Positions 33,183-45,117 of a stretch of DNA of 64,000 nucleotides are shown piece after piece; position 1 is the first letter of the stretch, and every line of letters begins with the position of its first letter. Under the pieces are notes generated by a model, which saw nothing but the letters and a program-made list of their open reading frames with translations, had not been told where the DNA came from and ran no database searches. The DNA comes from Oscheius dolichura. Taxonomy: Eukaryota; Nematoda; Chromadorea; Rhabditida; Rhabditidae. The stretch is taken from NCBI GenBank assembly GCA_932521035.1, contig OW051492.1, forward strand, positions 2,170,001 to 2,234,000, given 5' to 3'. The position numbers and the translations under genes were made by a program.

Positions 33183-33842
33183 ATGAAAATTTCAAATGCT
33201 CTTGGAATGCGCTCAAGTGTGTGTGTACAAAAAACGAAACGCTTTTTCGGCGACGTTTGAAAAAAAAAGGTGACGTCTATCCGAAAATGTCGTTACGTAA
33301 CTGGCGCGCGGCTTATTCAAGCTGGTTTTTTGGCTATTTCTTGTGTTTTTCATTCGTAACTGCCTTTTGTGTGTTTATTGCTGCTCTTTTCTCAGGTTCA
33401 TCTTGGGTATCACATCGTTATTTTGATCAACTACAGGATAACACATATGATGTCGGATATACGAAGAAGAGTTTCGTCAAGAAAAAAAAGAAACACAATA
33501 AGAAATAAACAACGGGAATATCTTGTCAGGCGTATTTATGAAATTCCTTCTCGTGTATTGCTCGCATCTACCGATAGCTATAGTCGTACAGCTGATCACT
33601 AGCACTCAGGGCTTGTAATAGCTTCGGTAGTGTATTTGTTTTGGCAAAAATGGCTAGGAACTGAGTGAAAAGAGTAGAAAATGGAAGAAGAAGCAAAGAA
33701 TGCCAGATTCATACCGCGCGCCAGTTACGTAACGGCATTTTCGGACAGACGTCACCTTTTTTTTCAAACGTCGCCGAAAAAGCGTTTCGTTTTTTGTACA
33801 CACACACTTGAGCGCATTCCAAGAGCATTTGAAATTTTCATC
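33183..33842. repeat. large inverted repeat, 128 bp arms, 403 bp spacer
   Basis: Arms 33183-33311 and 33715-33842 are reverse complements of each other over about 128 bp. They differ at only two bases and by one A in an A run. They contain GTACAAAAAACGAAACGC and CGTTACGTAACTGGCGCG. The spacer carries a small plus-strand open frame whose ATG lies in the left arm. It lies between the divergent starts of the hypothetical gene at 32914 and the coiled-coil gene at 34432, so the arms may be an inverted promoter duplication or the ends of a mobile element. Confidence 0.8.
33287..33508 (+). CDS. small membrane protein encoded inside the inverted repeat
   Basis: The 73-residue frame begins MSLRNWRAAYSSWFFGYF, has a hydrophobic helix of about 25 residues (FFGYFLCFSFVTAFCVFIAA) and ends in a lysine-rich tail (KKSFVKKKKKHNKK). 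An overlapping frame running to 33602 is also open. The start codon lies in the left arm of the inverted repeat; the right arm has the same start with one change but soon meets a stop. No homologue recognised, and it may be spurious. Confidence 0.4.
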   Translation: MSLRNWRAAYSSWFFGYFLCFSFVTAFCVFIAALFSGSSWVSHRYFDQLQDNTYDVGYTKKSFVKKKKKHNKK

Positions 33843-34431
33843 AAGCTTCAGGGAATAAGGCGCCTTGACCGGTTTTCAAATCGTTTAGCGTTAGTTTTCT
33901 TTGTCACGTTGTCTTTTTTTTTCTTTCCTTTTCACATCGCAGCTCTGTTTTACTCGTACTAACCGCCGTCTCTTTCGCTGCCCTTAATTTTGTACTGAAT
34001 TGATTCAGAGGCACCTTGCATCGCCATAAAATATATCGAACGAGTTATGCAGCAACGTTTCTAGACCTAGAATTTTGCACAAAATAATGATTTGTATTAT
34101 TTCGTTCAATAATGAAACGCAAGGAAGTTGGATAGCTTTCTTCTTTGCGTTCGTGCGTCGCCTTCCTTTCTAACATGCAGGTCTATATTGTTTTGCTGAG
34201 GTTTCAATCAACCACATTTCCCATTCCATTTTTATTTATTAGAAACCTTTTTCTTCATTTTTTTCCAATCTTAGTTGCGATATCCCTCAAATTCGTCATT
34301 TATTTTGACCGTGGTTTAGTTGCTCTGGTGACAAAGCCGCGGGGAAATTTATTTTTTGAAAACACATAAGTGATATCTTTTTAACGTTCAGAACTTTGTT
34401 ATTTCTATCTATATAAGGTAATTTGCAGACC

Positions 34432-37351
34432 ATGGCCGATCCAAAAAGAATGGAAGCCGCTTTTTTATGGGTCTCCTCGTTTTACGGACCGGAAATTGGA
34501 CTTCCAGCAGCAGATAAGCCAGAAGATTTCTGGAAGGAACATATCTTATCACTGGCTAATCTATGGTTAGTTTTAGCTCTTTTAAAATATTCTTTTTAGT
34601 AAAACCAAAGTTGCCCGCCGTGTTACAGCTGATTCAGCACATAACTCGTATGAAAACGCGAAGGAGATCCTGAAGCTATTAGACCAACAGAGTACTAGAA
34701 TGAATCGTTGGACAGAACTAGACCCTTCCGCTGCAGCTAAAGGAGATAAAAATGCTATTTACAAGGTGATCTTAAGTTTTTCACGGATTAATGGGTTTAG
34801 TTTATCGTCTTACTTCTCCATAATCTATGCAACTTTGTCGACGATTATATAACGGAGTCCCAGGAGTTCATTGTCACCAGAGGAGTTGAAAAGCCATTTG
34901 CAGATCTGGTAACTTTTTTGAAAACTGTAGAACAAATTGTTATAGCTTTCTGATGTCAATAACGCAGGAGAAAATTGGTGGCAAGGTAATAACACCACAG
35001 AAACTCCATCTACCGTCTCCTCACCGATTGAAAAAGAAAATTCATTTGGAAAATGTATGTGTTTTAGTTCTGCGTGTTTGTACATCTGATTTTAGACAGC
35101 ATTATGGATATTCATAGTACACCACGTACTCCTTTCCAGAGAAGAGGACCAATTACTCCCCTAAGTCCAGTTCAAAGGGCTATCCACTCGCCTGTTACTG
35201 TGTAAGTTTATCATCAATGAACGAGTTGCTGTTGAATTCAAAATTATTTTCCAATTCATCTTTTTTTATTTGTCTTTATATAGAATTTACAGTAAAATTC
35301 GTCAAGAGGAGTACAAACGCATGCGCAACAAAATGGTGGAACTAGAGCACACTTTGGATTTGGAAAGAGAAGATTTCATGTCATTGAAAAAGGAAGCCCA
35401 ACAGTATAAAGAAAGGTATCCTGTTTATGTCCCCATATATACTTTTGTTTTTAGTGCTCAGGAATGGAGAGAAAAGTATGAGTCCTCCGAAAGTATGCTT
35501 AAACAACTCGAATTGGAACGTCAGCAATTGAGAGAAAATATGGACAAGACGAAAGTCAATACGGAAAAACTTATCAATCAATTACGTGATTATAAAAGAA
35601 GGGTAACGAATAGGACATGGCTAACTTGTAATTTGTAGGTTGAAAAAGAAGTAGCCGAAAGTGAGCTACTTCGGAGGGATAGAGATAATATCACAGATGA
35701 GCGCGATCGTCATGCCTTAGCGAAAGCCGATCTTGAAAAGAAATTTCAAGATTTGATGGATGAACACCACATTTTAAAAGAGGTAATTTATAAATTTGTA
35801 CTATCTACATTTTTGTAGAACAAAATGGCACTCGATAATCTTTTCGTAACGGCTACCAAACAAAACGAACATCATGCAGAAACGCTTCGAGAAAAGGCAA
35901 ATGAAGTCCAAGGACTGCGTGAAGAATACCGACTTATGATAAACAGAAAGGTATATTTTTAACTAATTATGTAATTTATTTACTATAAAAGGAAGAAGAA
36001 TATGGTGAAGTACTGGTTCGAGAAGCCGATCTACGTCTCGAATTGCAAAACAGCCTCCGTCAATCACAAGAATTGATTGAAAAATTGGAAGAGATGGAAA
36101 ACGCTAAAAACGAACTACAGAATAAGCTGAGCGATAAGGATATGGAATTAAACGAGCAGAAAGATTCGGCAAATCGACAAATAGCGTCGTCTCGCGAAGC
36201 AAGTAGTCGACAAATAGAACACTTGGAAGATAAAAATCGCAAGATGCAATTCCTTATAGACCAAGTAAGTGTTGATTGAGAACTGAAATGAGTTTTAGGC
36301 AAATAATATGATAGTGGAAAAGGAGCATGCAATTCAAGAACTTCGAGAGAAGCACATTAATGATATCGGTGATGTAGAGCGTCTAACAGCAGAAAAGGCC
36401 AAAATGCAGATAGAATTGCAAGATGCCCAAGAACAGGTTTGTTTCGTTTTGTATTTTAATTACATTTGGATTCTTTAGCGCCATGAGCTTCGCCTTCTAA
36501 GTGTAAAGTTCGAATCACAACTGGATGCTCTTCTTCTAGAAAAGCTCGAATTGGAGAAGAAACTCGAACAGAAATCTCTGGAAATTCTAAAAAATTCAAA
36601 GCGTATGAACGAACTCGAGGTTTGTATTTCCTGTTGCCTTATCTTTATCTGCTTTAGAAACAAATGGAACCTATTATTGCGAAGCTTAAAACTTCAACAC
36701 CTCTAATTGAAGTAAAGGAAGAAATGGAAGAGCCACTAACTTCAGAGAAGAGCATCAAAATAGAACCATTAGATGATTATGTCGAAGAAAAAGAAGAAGG
36801 AGCCGATTTATCTCATATGGATTGGGATAATGGAGAAAAAGTGGAATATGTAATGTATAGCAAAAGCATTCTTGGTGAAGAAAGCACAAATGTTGTTCCT
36901 TCAACGGAAAATGCATTCAGCCAAGATGTGGACAAGGCTCGTGTAGAAGAACTTCAAAGACGAAACAAGTATGTTATTTGCTATATTCCTCAATTTTCTA
37001 TAACTTTAGAGCTGTTCCTCCTTGCTTACGTAGCTCGTATGCTCTTGAAGTTACCAATTATGAATCTCCCAGTGGAGAAGAAATAAGCATTAAAGGAGCG
37101 AGGGATCCATTTCGTGTTCCGCATACTCCTCAAGCAGGCTTTAAGTATAATAGGACTTCTCGCGATGTTTCTCCTGCCCCGAGTCGTGCATCTAATCAAA
37201 GCTACGAGAGCAACAAAGAAAACTCGACTCTTTCACACAAAGTGAGTACTTTATATATTTTTATTAACATATGTTCTTATAGCCTCCACCGTCGTTGAAG
37301 AAAAATAGAAGGCTGTCCTTTGGTATTTTTGGTGGAACAAAGAAGCACTAA
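34432..37351 (+). CDS. long coiled-coil protein, possibly LIN-5/NuMA-like spindle protein
   Basis: Fifteen exons (34432-34565, 34600-34765, 34801-34908, 34946-35054, 35096-35201, 35284-35415, 35455-35602, 35639-35782, 35819-35950, 35992-36264, 36299-36436, 36479-36619, 36658-36968, 37010-37241, 37283-37351) give 780 residues. An N-terminal helical domain (1-150, AAFLWVSSFYGPEIGLPAAD) comes first. It is followed by a Ser/Thr-Pro linker with likely CDK sites (TPRTPFQRRGPITPLSPVQ), about 350 residues of heptad coiled coil, an acidic part with a possible sumoylation motif (IKIEPLDD), and a Ser/Pro-rich basic tail (NRRLSFGIFGG). This plan matches dimeric spindle or motor-adaptor proteins such as NuMA/LIN-5, but sequence-level proof is lacking. 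Most introns are under 45 nt. AATAAA lies 30 nt after the stop. Confidence 0.8.
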
Positions 37352-37575
37352 ATTGATTGATAATATATTAGTGTTAATGTGAATAAATGGTAATGTAATA
37401 TTTCGTAAGATATTATTTATTAGGCACCGGAGAAATAAAATACACATATGTTCACCAAAGACAATGACACACCCACCCAGAGATAGATAGACCGTAATTT
37501 TAAAAGGAACTAAGTGAGCGTCTGGAGATTCGTGGTAGTACAAAAAGCAAGAAGGGGAATAGATAATAAATAGAG

Positions 37576-39556
37576 CTACTCCGTTTCAACATCAACAACA
37601 TCGTCTTCGGGTTCTTCAGTATGGGATTCGACTAGTCCTCCGCTATGATGTCCTTGAATATGAAGAACCAAATTGGCAGCTCGGGTCGAAGAGTAGTCAC
37701 ACATGGGACAAGCGAACACGCTCTGTGAGCCGTGTTTGGCCAGATGCAGTGACAGGGAAGAGGCGTCGTGGAACCGAGCATCGCATCTATCACAGCCATG
37801 CTGTTTGACCTTAGGAACGGGAGTGAAGGCCGACGTGGTGAGATTCATCAGAGCTAGAGGTGAGACCTATAATTATTTTATTCTTTTCTCTTCCATTTAT
37901 TTAGAACTCACCAGTGGGGAAACATATTGAGGAGCCATTTTCTGTTGGAGGAGGAGGAAGGCCGCCGTGAGATCCAGGGGTGAATTGAGGAGGGACAGGA
38001 GACTGTCAGTCATGTTTCTCTCAACGGGGGCCATGAACTGGGCCGGGTATTGGCAATGTAGCCGCATGTGGGCCTCCACTTCCGGACGGTCGACTGTACT
38101 CCAACTGCAGAAATAACACTTGTAGGGTAGGACTGTAATTTAATTATTAGGTTATATTTTGATTTTTGGAGCTTACTGGAGGAGTGGCCATCGGCATGGG
38201 CGGATAGTTCCAGTTGGCCGACTGCCTCGAACGGGCAGAGGGTACATTTCCTCGTGTCGTCTTCTTCTGTTTCCGTGTTGGAGAGAGAATTATCCGGGGA
38301 ACTGTCGCCACGGGAGCCGGAGGGTGAAATTGACGAGAAGGAGGAAATTGAAGCTGCTGAAATGGTCCAATTTGATTTTTTACTTATTTTTCGATTTCTA
38401 TACATTCAAATTTATTGATTTTGATATCAAAATATTCAGAATTTAATGCTGATTCCGAATAAGTACGTTAAAAAATTTGAAAATATCAAAAATGACGAAA
38501 AAGATGTATTTTAAAATTGAAATTACGAATTCTGCCTAACGCGCCCCACAAGGAGGAGGACGCATTGGCGCGCTATTACAGTATAAGTAAAGGTAAATGC
38601 CTACCTTTTCTATTGTAAATGGGTGTGATGTTGACAATCAGCTCGGCAGATGAGCAGTCACTAGGTTTTTGGGCGTGAGCGAGGGCCGTCTCAATGTCGT
38701 CGAACCTCTGACCACAGCGACACTCATAGGGGGCAGAGCTGTGGGCCGTCCGGAGGTGGTTGATCATGTAGGAGAGGCCTTCCTGCTCGAAGAGACACTG
38801 GACACAACGATAGCTGAGGGGCCGTCCTCGGTTGGGGGACAGCGGCTCGGGCCGGTAGAGAGTCCCCTCTCCTCCCCCTTCTCCCATTTCACAGGCATAG
38901 GCACGGGGCTTTTCCTCGTCTGCCCGGTTGGAGAGGAGTGCGGCCGTGGGGTCGAAGGTCTTCGACCTGCTGTACTTGGAGACGACGCGGATGCCGTGGG
39001 TCTTGGCGACGTGGCGGATGAGGTCGGCCTTCCACTTGCTGGTACGGGAACAGTAGCGACACTTGAAGGGGCGCTCGGCTGTGTGGACCCGCTTGTGCCG
39101 GATCATCTCCGAGACCCATTTTCCCTGGTAGCCACAGGTGGAGCAGGTTCGGGTCGAGACATCCGGGTCGTTTTCCATCTTCTGGAAAAATGGTACTGTA
39201 CTTTCGGCACACCGAGACGATACGAGTGCTGAGTCTCCCGGGCCACCCTAAGGAGGAGGAGGGGGATGGCTCACCTTCATTTCCAGCTCGTCATCCGGCC
39301 CCTCTATGGCCTCCTGCTCCGAGAGGAATCGTTTCTGGAACGGCTCCCGACTATCGTCTGCCCTCCTGGCCACCAGTCCATCCAGAGTATTAGCCGGGTT
39401 GGATAGCTCTCCTCGTCGTCTCTTCTTCGGCTCGGGTGACTCCACCGAACTGCTGGGAGGACTGAATTCAACCTCCTTCTTCACCAGGGCAGACGTCAAA
39501 AAGGCGCCAAAATTGAAAGCAGACGCCGGCGCGGCAGTGCACGTCTCTCCTAACAT
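37576..39556 (-). CDS. eight-finger C2H2 zinc-finger transcription factor
   Basis: Five exons (39275-39556, 38605-39181, 38177-38356, 37912-38132, 37576-37866) give 516 residues. After a Ser/Glu-rich N-terminus with PKKRRR, a likely nuclear signal, come C2H2 fingers CSTCGYQGKWVSEMIRHKRVH, CRYCSRTSKWKADLIRHVAK and CVQCLFEQEGLSYMINHL. A degenerate CRCGQRF finger follows, then after a Ser-rich acidic linker CTLCPFEAVGQLELSAHADG, CYFCSWSTVDRPEVEAHMRL, CDRCDARFHDASSLSLHLAK and CPMCDYSSTRAANLVLHI. The tail is acidic. The start follows TTTTCAG by 20 nt. It is convergent with the coiled-coil gene. The upstream 5 kb are gene-poor, as expected for a regulated factor. I cannot name the orthologue. Confidence 0.85.
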
Positions 39557-40879
39557 TGTAAGGCTTTATTTTCTGAAAATTTGGACTTTTTAGAAAGTAT
39601 TTAGAGCGATAAAGAGAGAAAAAAGAGCACTGGACTGGAGAGGGGACAAAACTCTTTTAAAAAAGCTGTTCCAAGTTGCCAGGTGTGTTTGCCGTTTGCG
39701 GCGGCCTGTGCTCTGACCATCGGAGCGGAGCAGAGGGCAGGAGAGGACTGTTGAAACGGCAGAGGAATAAAGAGCTGGATGGATGGCTGGAACAAACTGG
39801 TACCGGGCAGGGGGGAGCCCGTGGAACAAAGGGCAAGAGGTTTGGGGGGCTCGTGTAAAGATAGAGAAAATTCGAGGAGACACTGTGGAGCGGCGGGGGG
39901 TTAGGGGAAGATAAGGGCAAGTGGGGGAGGAGGAGGACATAGAGGATGCTAGGTTCTAGAAGGAGGATGAGGAAGGAGGAAGTGAAGACACAGTGGAGCA
40001 GGGCAGAGAGGGGTTAGGGGAAGATAAGAATAGTGGAGGAGGAGGGCCTGGAGGAGGACCAGGAGGATGGAGACCTAGGAGAAGGAGGCCACCACCACCT
40101 CGCGTCACCCTGGCCCTGAAGTGGCACCGGGTCCAGCCTCCTCCTATTTGAGGAAGTTCTCCTCCTCCTCCTCCACCTGACGGCCGACTGCTGGCTGGAG
40201 AAGTCTCTCCCAGCCCGGCACAAGCCCGCCAGCGACGACAACCCCCCGGCCGCCGAGTGCTGGTGGCGCCCCGGCGCGTGGTGCCCTGTGCCGGCCGCCT
40301 CCAGACACAGCGTGTTTGCCCTGTACTGTATGCGCTGCGAGCCGTTTCGCCTTTTTCGAGAAGAGAGAGAGAGAGGAGGTTGCAAAAGAGTAAATAGTAG
40401 ACGAGAAAAATCATCTACCAATTTTGTTAAAAATTAAATATGGGCCAGAGAAAAGAACAGAGGAAGGGGGTGCCTGCCCGGGGAAGACGCTCCCTGATAG
40501 GAGACTGTCCATCTCCCGGCCGGGTCAAAAGGAGGGGAGGGTAAATAAAAGCACTTTTCTTATCTTGGAACCAGGAGGTGACAATGTGCTGAGACAGCAG
40601 AGATAATAGGACAACCACCTTATCTGCTAAACTTTCTTGGTGAACTTGCAACTTTTCCATTGTTGGCAGCCGAAAAGCCAAAAAGGGCAAGAAGCGCGTT
40701 CTAGATACAAACCTCGCTCCTTATTGGCGGTAAACACTACAGTAATCTATCTAATTTGAATTTGACTGTCTTCCTGGGTAGAATAAGGATCCTGCCACGA
40801 AAAAAAGCAAAAATATTGACCCTAGAGTACGCTCCTCAAAAGGCGTCTTCCCCATTTCATAAGGCTCATCAAGTTTCCT

Positions 40880-40970
40880 GTCCCCGTAGGATCTCGGCAG
40901 CTGGACGGCCCGGTATTCAATAGCACCGCGCTTTCAGAACTTCCAGCTGCCGAGATCCTACGGGTGCAGG
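40880..40970. repeat. hairpin-family element
   Basis: Left arm CCCCGTAGGATCTCGGCAGC and right arm GCTGCCGAGATCCTACGGG are inverted copies (outer ends 40880 and 40970) around a loop of about 40 nt. Both arms carry the same GGATC/GATCC change relative to the family consensus, so pairing is kept. Confidence 0.8.
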
Positions 40971-42660
40971 AATTCGGCCATAGCGGGCCAGATTGTTGAA
41001 AAGGCGGAAGTTGGGCGACAAGAACCTGGAAGTGACTAATAAAATTACAGTAACCCGGGTATTTTCTTGCTGGACGAAGAAGAAAATAAGGAACTGACGT
41101 GGCCGGCTGCGGTGTTGACCTACAAGGAGGCGGAATTAACCCCCCTCAGGGGGTTCGCCTCCATTTCCAGCGGAGAGAGAGTCGCCTCAAAACTTCCGCG
41201 TATGTTTTGTGCAATGTTTGCTTTTCGCCCCGCGCTTGTTGCCCTCCTCCTGGTCGGTCGAAATGACCCACGACGAATGAATTTTGAGAGAAGAGAACGC
41301 GATAGCAGAGTTCACTTTCCCCACCATTGCAGCTCTCCTCCAAAAATGCCAAAAGGGCACAAGAAACAAGCCTTCTCCTGGACACGGGGCAGATAAGAAG
41401 CCATCTCGGTTGCTGGAACGAACCCGCACGGACACTAGCACCGCCTGGAAGAAGAGGCTTTGAAACAGCCACACGGCCACTGATAAAAACGGGGAGAGCA
41501 CTTTTTAGGCTGGCAATGCAGGGAGGACAGGGGCAGGGAAGAGAGCCATCGGGGGAGACGAGACAAGGAAAGATGGTACCAGGAAGGGCAGACGGCCCAG
41601 ACAGCTTCTGGCTCCTTTTAGACCGTGGCCACTAGGGGTTTCCATTGGGAGGAGCCCCGTCCTCTTCATGGGGGACGGCTTCTCGCTGAGTCGTCCTCCC
41701 AAGGGATTTCTCCATCCTCCAAAGGGACAGATGGCCGGGAGACTGTAGAAAGCGAAGAAAACTCCACCGTCAAGTGAATGTTACCGTCCCAGAGCTGGGA
41801 GGAGGATGAGAAAGCCGCTCCTCCTCCAGGATTTCCTCGTCTTTTCCAGGTTTCCTCCATTTCTTCACCCTTGGGTTATTATAAGAAGAAGAAAGGCTGC
41901 CTCTTATCTCTGAGCAAAGAGCAGAACACTATTGGGAAAATTCTAGGCGGGAATGGGGGTTGAAGAAGGGGAGCAGCTGAACTGGGATCTTTGACCGGGT
42001 TCAACTGAGTCTTGGAAGTTCTCCTGAACGCAATTTTCGATCTATTCCGAAGGGAGAGGTCTCCAATGCCCTGGCAGTCTATTTTTGCCAAGGTGTGCTC
42101 TGTTCCCCTCGTACCCCCATGAGATAAGCCGATGGATCTTTGGCTCGAAAAGGAAAGGTGGCCATTTGGATCCTGCCACAGAAATTGGCCACTGATTGTC
42201 TTCGCTACAGTAATCCCTATAACTATTGCACTGCCCATTCACTCTGTGTTGTTGATCTGTACCGCTTCCTTCTCTCCCCCTACCTGCCCCTGCTGCTGAC
42301 CGCCTCTCGTCACTTATTTGTATTAGATAGACTCCGAGAGGGAGAGAGACTCTTTTTGAAACGGAACTGTGTGTAAGGGGGTAGACCAACTCTCTCCGAA
42401 ACTTCCGGCTATCGAAGGAAAAATAAATGAACCGAGCCACACAGTGACCGGCACTGGCTCGGCTCGGAAACACAACACAGTTCAATTGAGCCGCTCTCCC
42501 GCTGGGGGGAAGAGTCAAGGTAAAGAGAGAGAGAGAGAGAGACCAGCTCGTCGTGTTCTTGGGGATGACGTGGCCGAGTCGTGAAGGTTCTAGAGAGGAA
42601 GGAAGGTGAGAGGTGTTTACTTTACTGTTCTGGGCCAGGGAGGAAGTGATCTCCGGTGGT

Positions 42661-42954
42661 CAATGGTCCCCAAAGAGGCCATCCTCCTCCAGTACCTTCT
42701 TGTCCTCCTCCTCATCCTGCTCCTTGTCGTCCCCCTCCCCCGCCCTTGCCCACTTCATCCTCCTCTTCCACGCTCTCGTCTTCTGGCTGCCCTTCCTCGT
42801 CCCTCTTCTTGTCCACTGTTTGGTCCTTCTCCACTACCTCCTCCAGCTCTTCGCCCTCTTCATTCTTCTCGTTCTCCTCCTTTCTCGCCATTTTGTCTTC
42901 TCCTTCCCGTTCTCCTTCTCCAGCTCCTCCTCGTCCTTCTCTTCCTCCTCCCAA
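42661..42954 (-). pseudogene. acidic low-complexity frame interrupted by a one-base shift
   Basis: On the minus strand a Glu/Lys-rich frame (MARKEENEKNEEGEELEEV to VEEEDEVGKGG) is followed, after a G run at about 42730, by a second acidic frame one base out of register (DDKEQDEEEDKKVLEEDGLF then stop). One G less in the run would join them. It may be a broken acidic gene, an assembly error in the homopolymer, or a chance result of GA bias. The opposite strand is only Ser/Pro/Leu-rich. Confidence 0.25.
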
Positions 42955-43593
42955 GATCAGAAGCCATCCTCCTCCTTTTCCCTGCCCCCTCCTTCAAAGT
43001 TCCACCTCCCTCATTATTTACTCACAAGTTCTTTCTTCTTCTCTCTCCCAAGCGGAGATAGTACCATCTTTCAGAGAGAGCATTGTGGTCCCTTAGGTCG
43101 TTTGCTCAAGTTTCGCCCTTTTCGTTTGCCCGCTTTCAGGGAGTGGTTTGCTGTGGATGGCACACGAAGTTGCGCGTCCAGGCACCGGGACAACACGCGG
43201 ACTTTCACACACAGGGCGAAGAGAGGACTCGTGAACTTTCCAGTATGGGAATTTTTAGAAGGAAAAGGGGATTGAAAGTCCCTCAGAATCTATTTCACAG
43301 GCGACCTCGATTTACTTCTCTCTCCCCCCAGTCGAACAACATGTTAAACGTTTTACAGCCAGGCGATTAGTGGCCCACGGAATGATGTTTTACTACCCCA
43401 TTCCGGCACTGGTCAATTACGATCAGTTGGCCGAAAAAAGGAGATGAACAGAAGAAAACAGGAGAGAACTGTATCTTGTCATCAGGCCATTGAACAAAAT
43501 GTGTGACCTAAAAGAGAATATACAGAGAAAGGAGGACAAGACCTCGTGCCATTCCTCTTGGTCGGCGTCTCGGTAGCCGATAGTCTGCTCCTT

Positions 43594-43618
43594 CGAACCC
43601 GTAAAACCTCGGCAGGAC
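43594..43618. repeat. single arm of the hairpin family
   Basis: GAACCCGTAAAACCTCGGC followed by AGG matches the left-arm consensus with two changes. No inverted partner was seen within 300 bases to the right. Confidence 0.5.
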
Positions 43619-44829
43619 AATACTATAGCGGTCTGACTGCTTGGGAAATGAGGAAGAGGATGCCTTGTTTGATCAAAAGATGATTCATCCACCTCCTCCC
43701 AGTTTTTGACCCCCAGGTACCTAGACCACCGCTCTCCTCCTATGCTTCAGGGAAAGGGAATAGCCACCTATTTTCAACTGGTGCTGGAGTCGTAATAATT
43801 ATATAGGGCTGTTACCGCGGTTATCCCCAGTTAGGAGGATCCACAGCTGCCGGCCACCGTCTAGTCTCCCCTGAGCTGTTGCCCCCAGAGTGCCGTGGGC
43901 CTCTTCCCGTAATTTTTAAAGGTCAGAGCCTATCTGCCTGCTCCATGAATATCGTTAGAATGGGTTAACTGTGGTTATATTGGACTTCCTCTATTCCCAG
44001 CGAACCGGGGGCCCTGTACAGGAAATCGCCAGAAAGGAGAAGGGCAAAGGGCAGTCTCCTGTACAGATTATATGGTGATTCTTGTTTCTATTCAAAGGAT
44101 CGAAGTCGTTAATCATCATCCGTAGGGGGCAATATCGGAGTGATATCGTGTTTGACAAGCGTAGACAATGGGAAAAAGGAATACTTGAATTTTTTTTCTT
44201 GAATAGTCGACATAATTAGAAAAATAGCCGTTTCTTCCCTCTTTGAAGAGTGAAACATACCAAGAACTGTTTCTAGTTTCGTGAGGAAAACAGTAACACG
44301 ACTGCCGGAGATTAATAAAGGAGACTACAGACAGGGGGACAGTCTTTTGTTCTTTACTGGCGGTTATCTGTTTCTCCCATTGTTTGTGTTCTTCTTCTTC
44401 TTCTCTCTTTTTTTTCACTTTCTGTCACTTTTTCCCGTTGAACTACAAGCATCTCCTCCTTGTCCGCCCATCCCGCCATCCATCTTCATTCACAGTTCGG
44501 GCATTCTCCCGGCCGCCCCCCGAGACGACGACATTCCATTGCAAAATGGCGGCTAAAACAAAGAGAGACATGTGAGATGTGATGTGATAGCAGTGTGTCC
44601 AGCAGAACAACTTTGACACTTCCGGAAAAGGCCGGCGACGACGGCGGGACGAGTGGCGTAATGAGGCGATAGAGACGGCCTTGTCCATCAGATGGGGCAG
44701 CGGATGGACTAGAGGTAGCGATAATGAGCAGGGCCTTTCGGCATGGCTCCGTGTTGGGAGAGATTAGCCTTTCAAATAGTCGAATCGTGGACACCGTCTC
44801 TTCCTTTCGAGAGAAGACGGGAGACAGTT

Positions 44830-45010
44830 TACCCTGCAGCGTCTGGAGTTGGCGGCCGCCTCTCTTGTCCACGGCATAGTCCCTTCAGAGGAGGGGGCCG
44901 TGGCGGCCAGCAAGACGGAGGCGGCCGAGGAGAAGGCCGACACAGCCGACGGCACCGAGGCTAGTCCAGGAGGAGGACCATAGGACGAGAGGACAGCCGT
45001 CGGGACATTT
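44830..45010 (-). pseudogene. broken copy of the TMEM272-like gene's first exon
   Basis: The minus strand reads YGPPPGLASVPSAVS, close to CYGPSPGLVSVPSATS of the gene at 16189, and later DKRGGRQLQTLQ, close to DKGGGHQLQTQS, but in a different frame. At least one frameshift separates the two parts and the four-helix exon is absent. It lies head-to-head with the MARPTVEEAA gene at 45118. Confidence 0.6.
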
Positions 45011-45018
45011 CCCGTCAA

Positions 45019-45117
45019 CCTCCCTGTCTGAACTTGTCAAAATCTCAACCGTAAGCTGACAATTCCAAACAGCAGTCATTGTTCTTCTTCCGAATCCAAG
45101 AGAAGGTCAACAAGAGA
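45019..45117 (+). promoter_or_regulatory. promoter/leader shared by the MARPTVEEAA genes
   Basis: GTCTGAACTTGTCAAAA, CCGTAAGCTGACAATTCC and TTGTTCTTCTTCCGAATC in this leader recur upstream of the truncated copy (45709-45787) and, inverted, upstream of the third copy (47699-47795). Leader conservation exceeds what chance would allow and suggests the duplicated unit included its own promoter. Confidence 0.6.

Larger units (their letters stand above)
39557..44829. other. gene-poor region upstream of the zinc-finger gene
   Basis: Contains long purine/pyrimidine-biased stretches (e.g. 42660-43060), a GA microsatellite at 42523-42542, a hairpin element (40880-40970), a single hairpin arm (43594-43618) and copies of the CTACAGTAA(T/C)CC motif. 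Open frames here are rich in Ser, Leu and Pro on both strands, as expected from base bias. No splice-joined gene was found. Confidence 0.5.

Noticed and set aside
33369..33602. Overlapping basic frame ending SYSRTADH
   Set aside because: Start lies inside another frame with a better initiation site and membrane helix; kept only as an alternative.
42606..43275. Long Ser/Leu/Pro-rich plus-strand frames
   Set aside because: All three plus frames are open through a pyrimidine-rich stretch, so openness reflects base bias.
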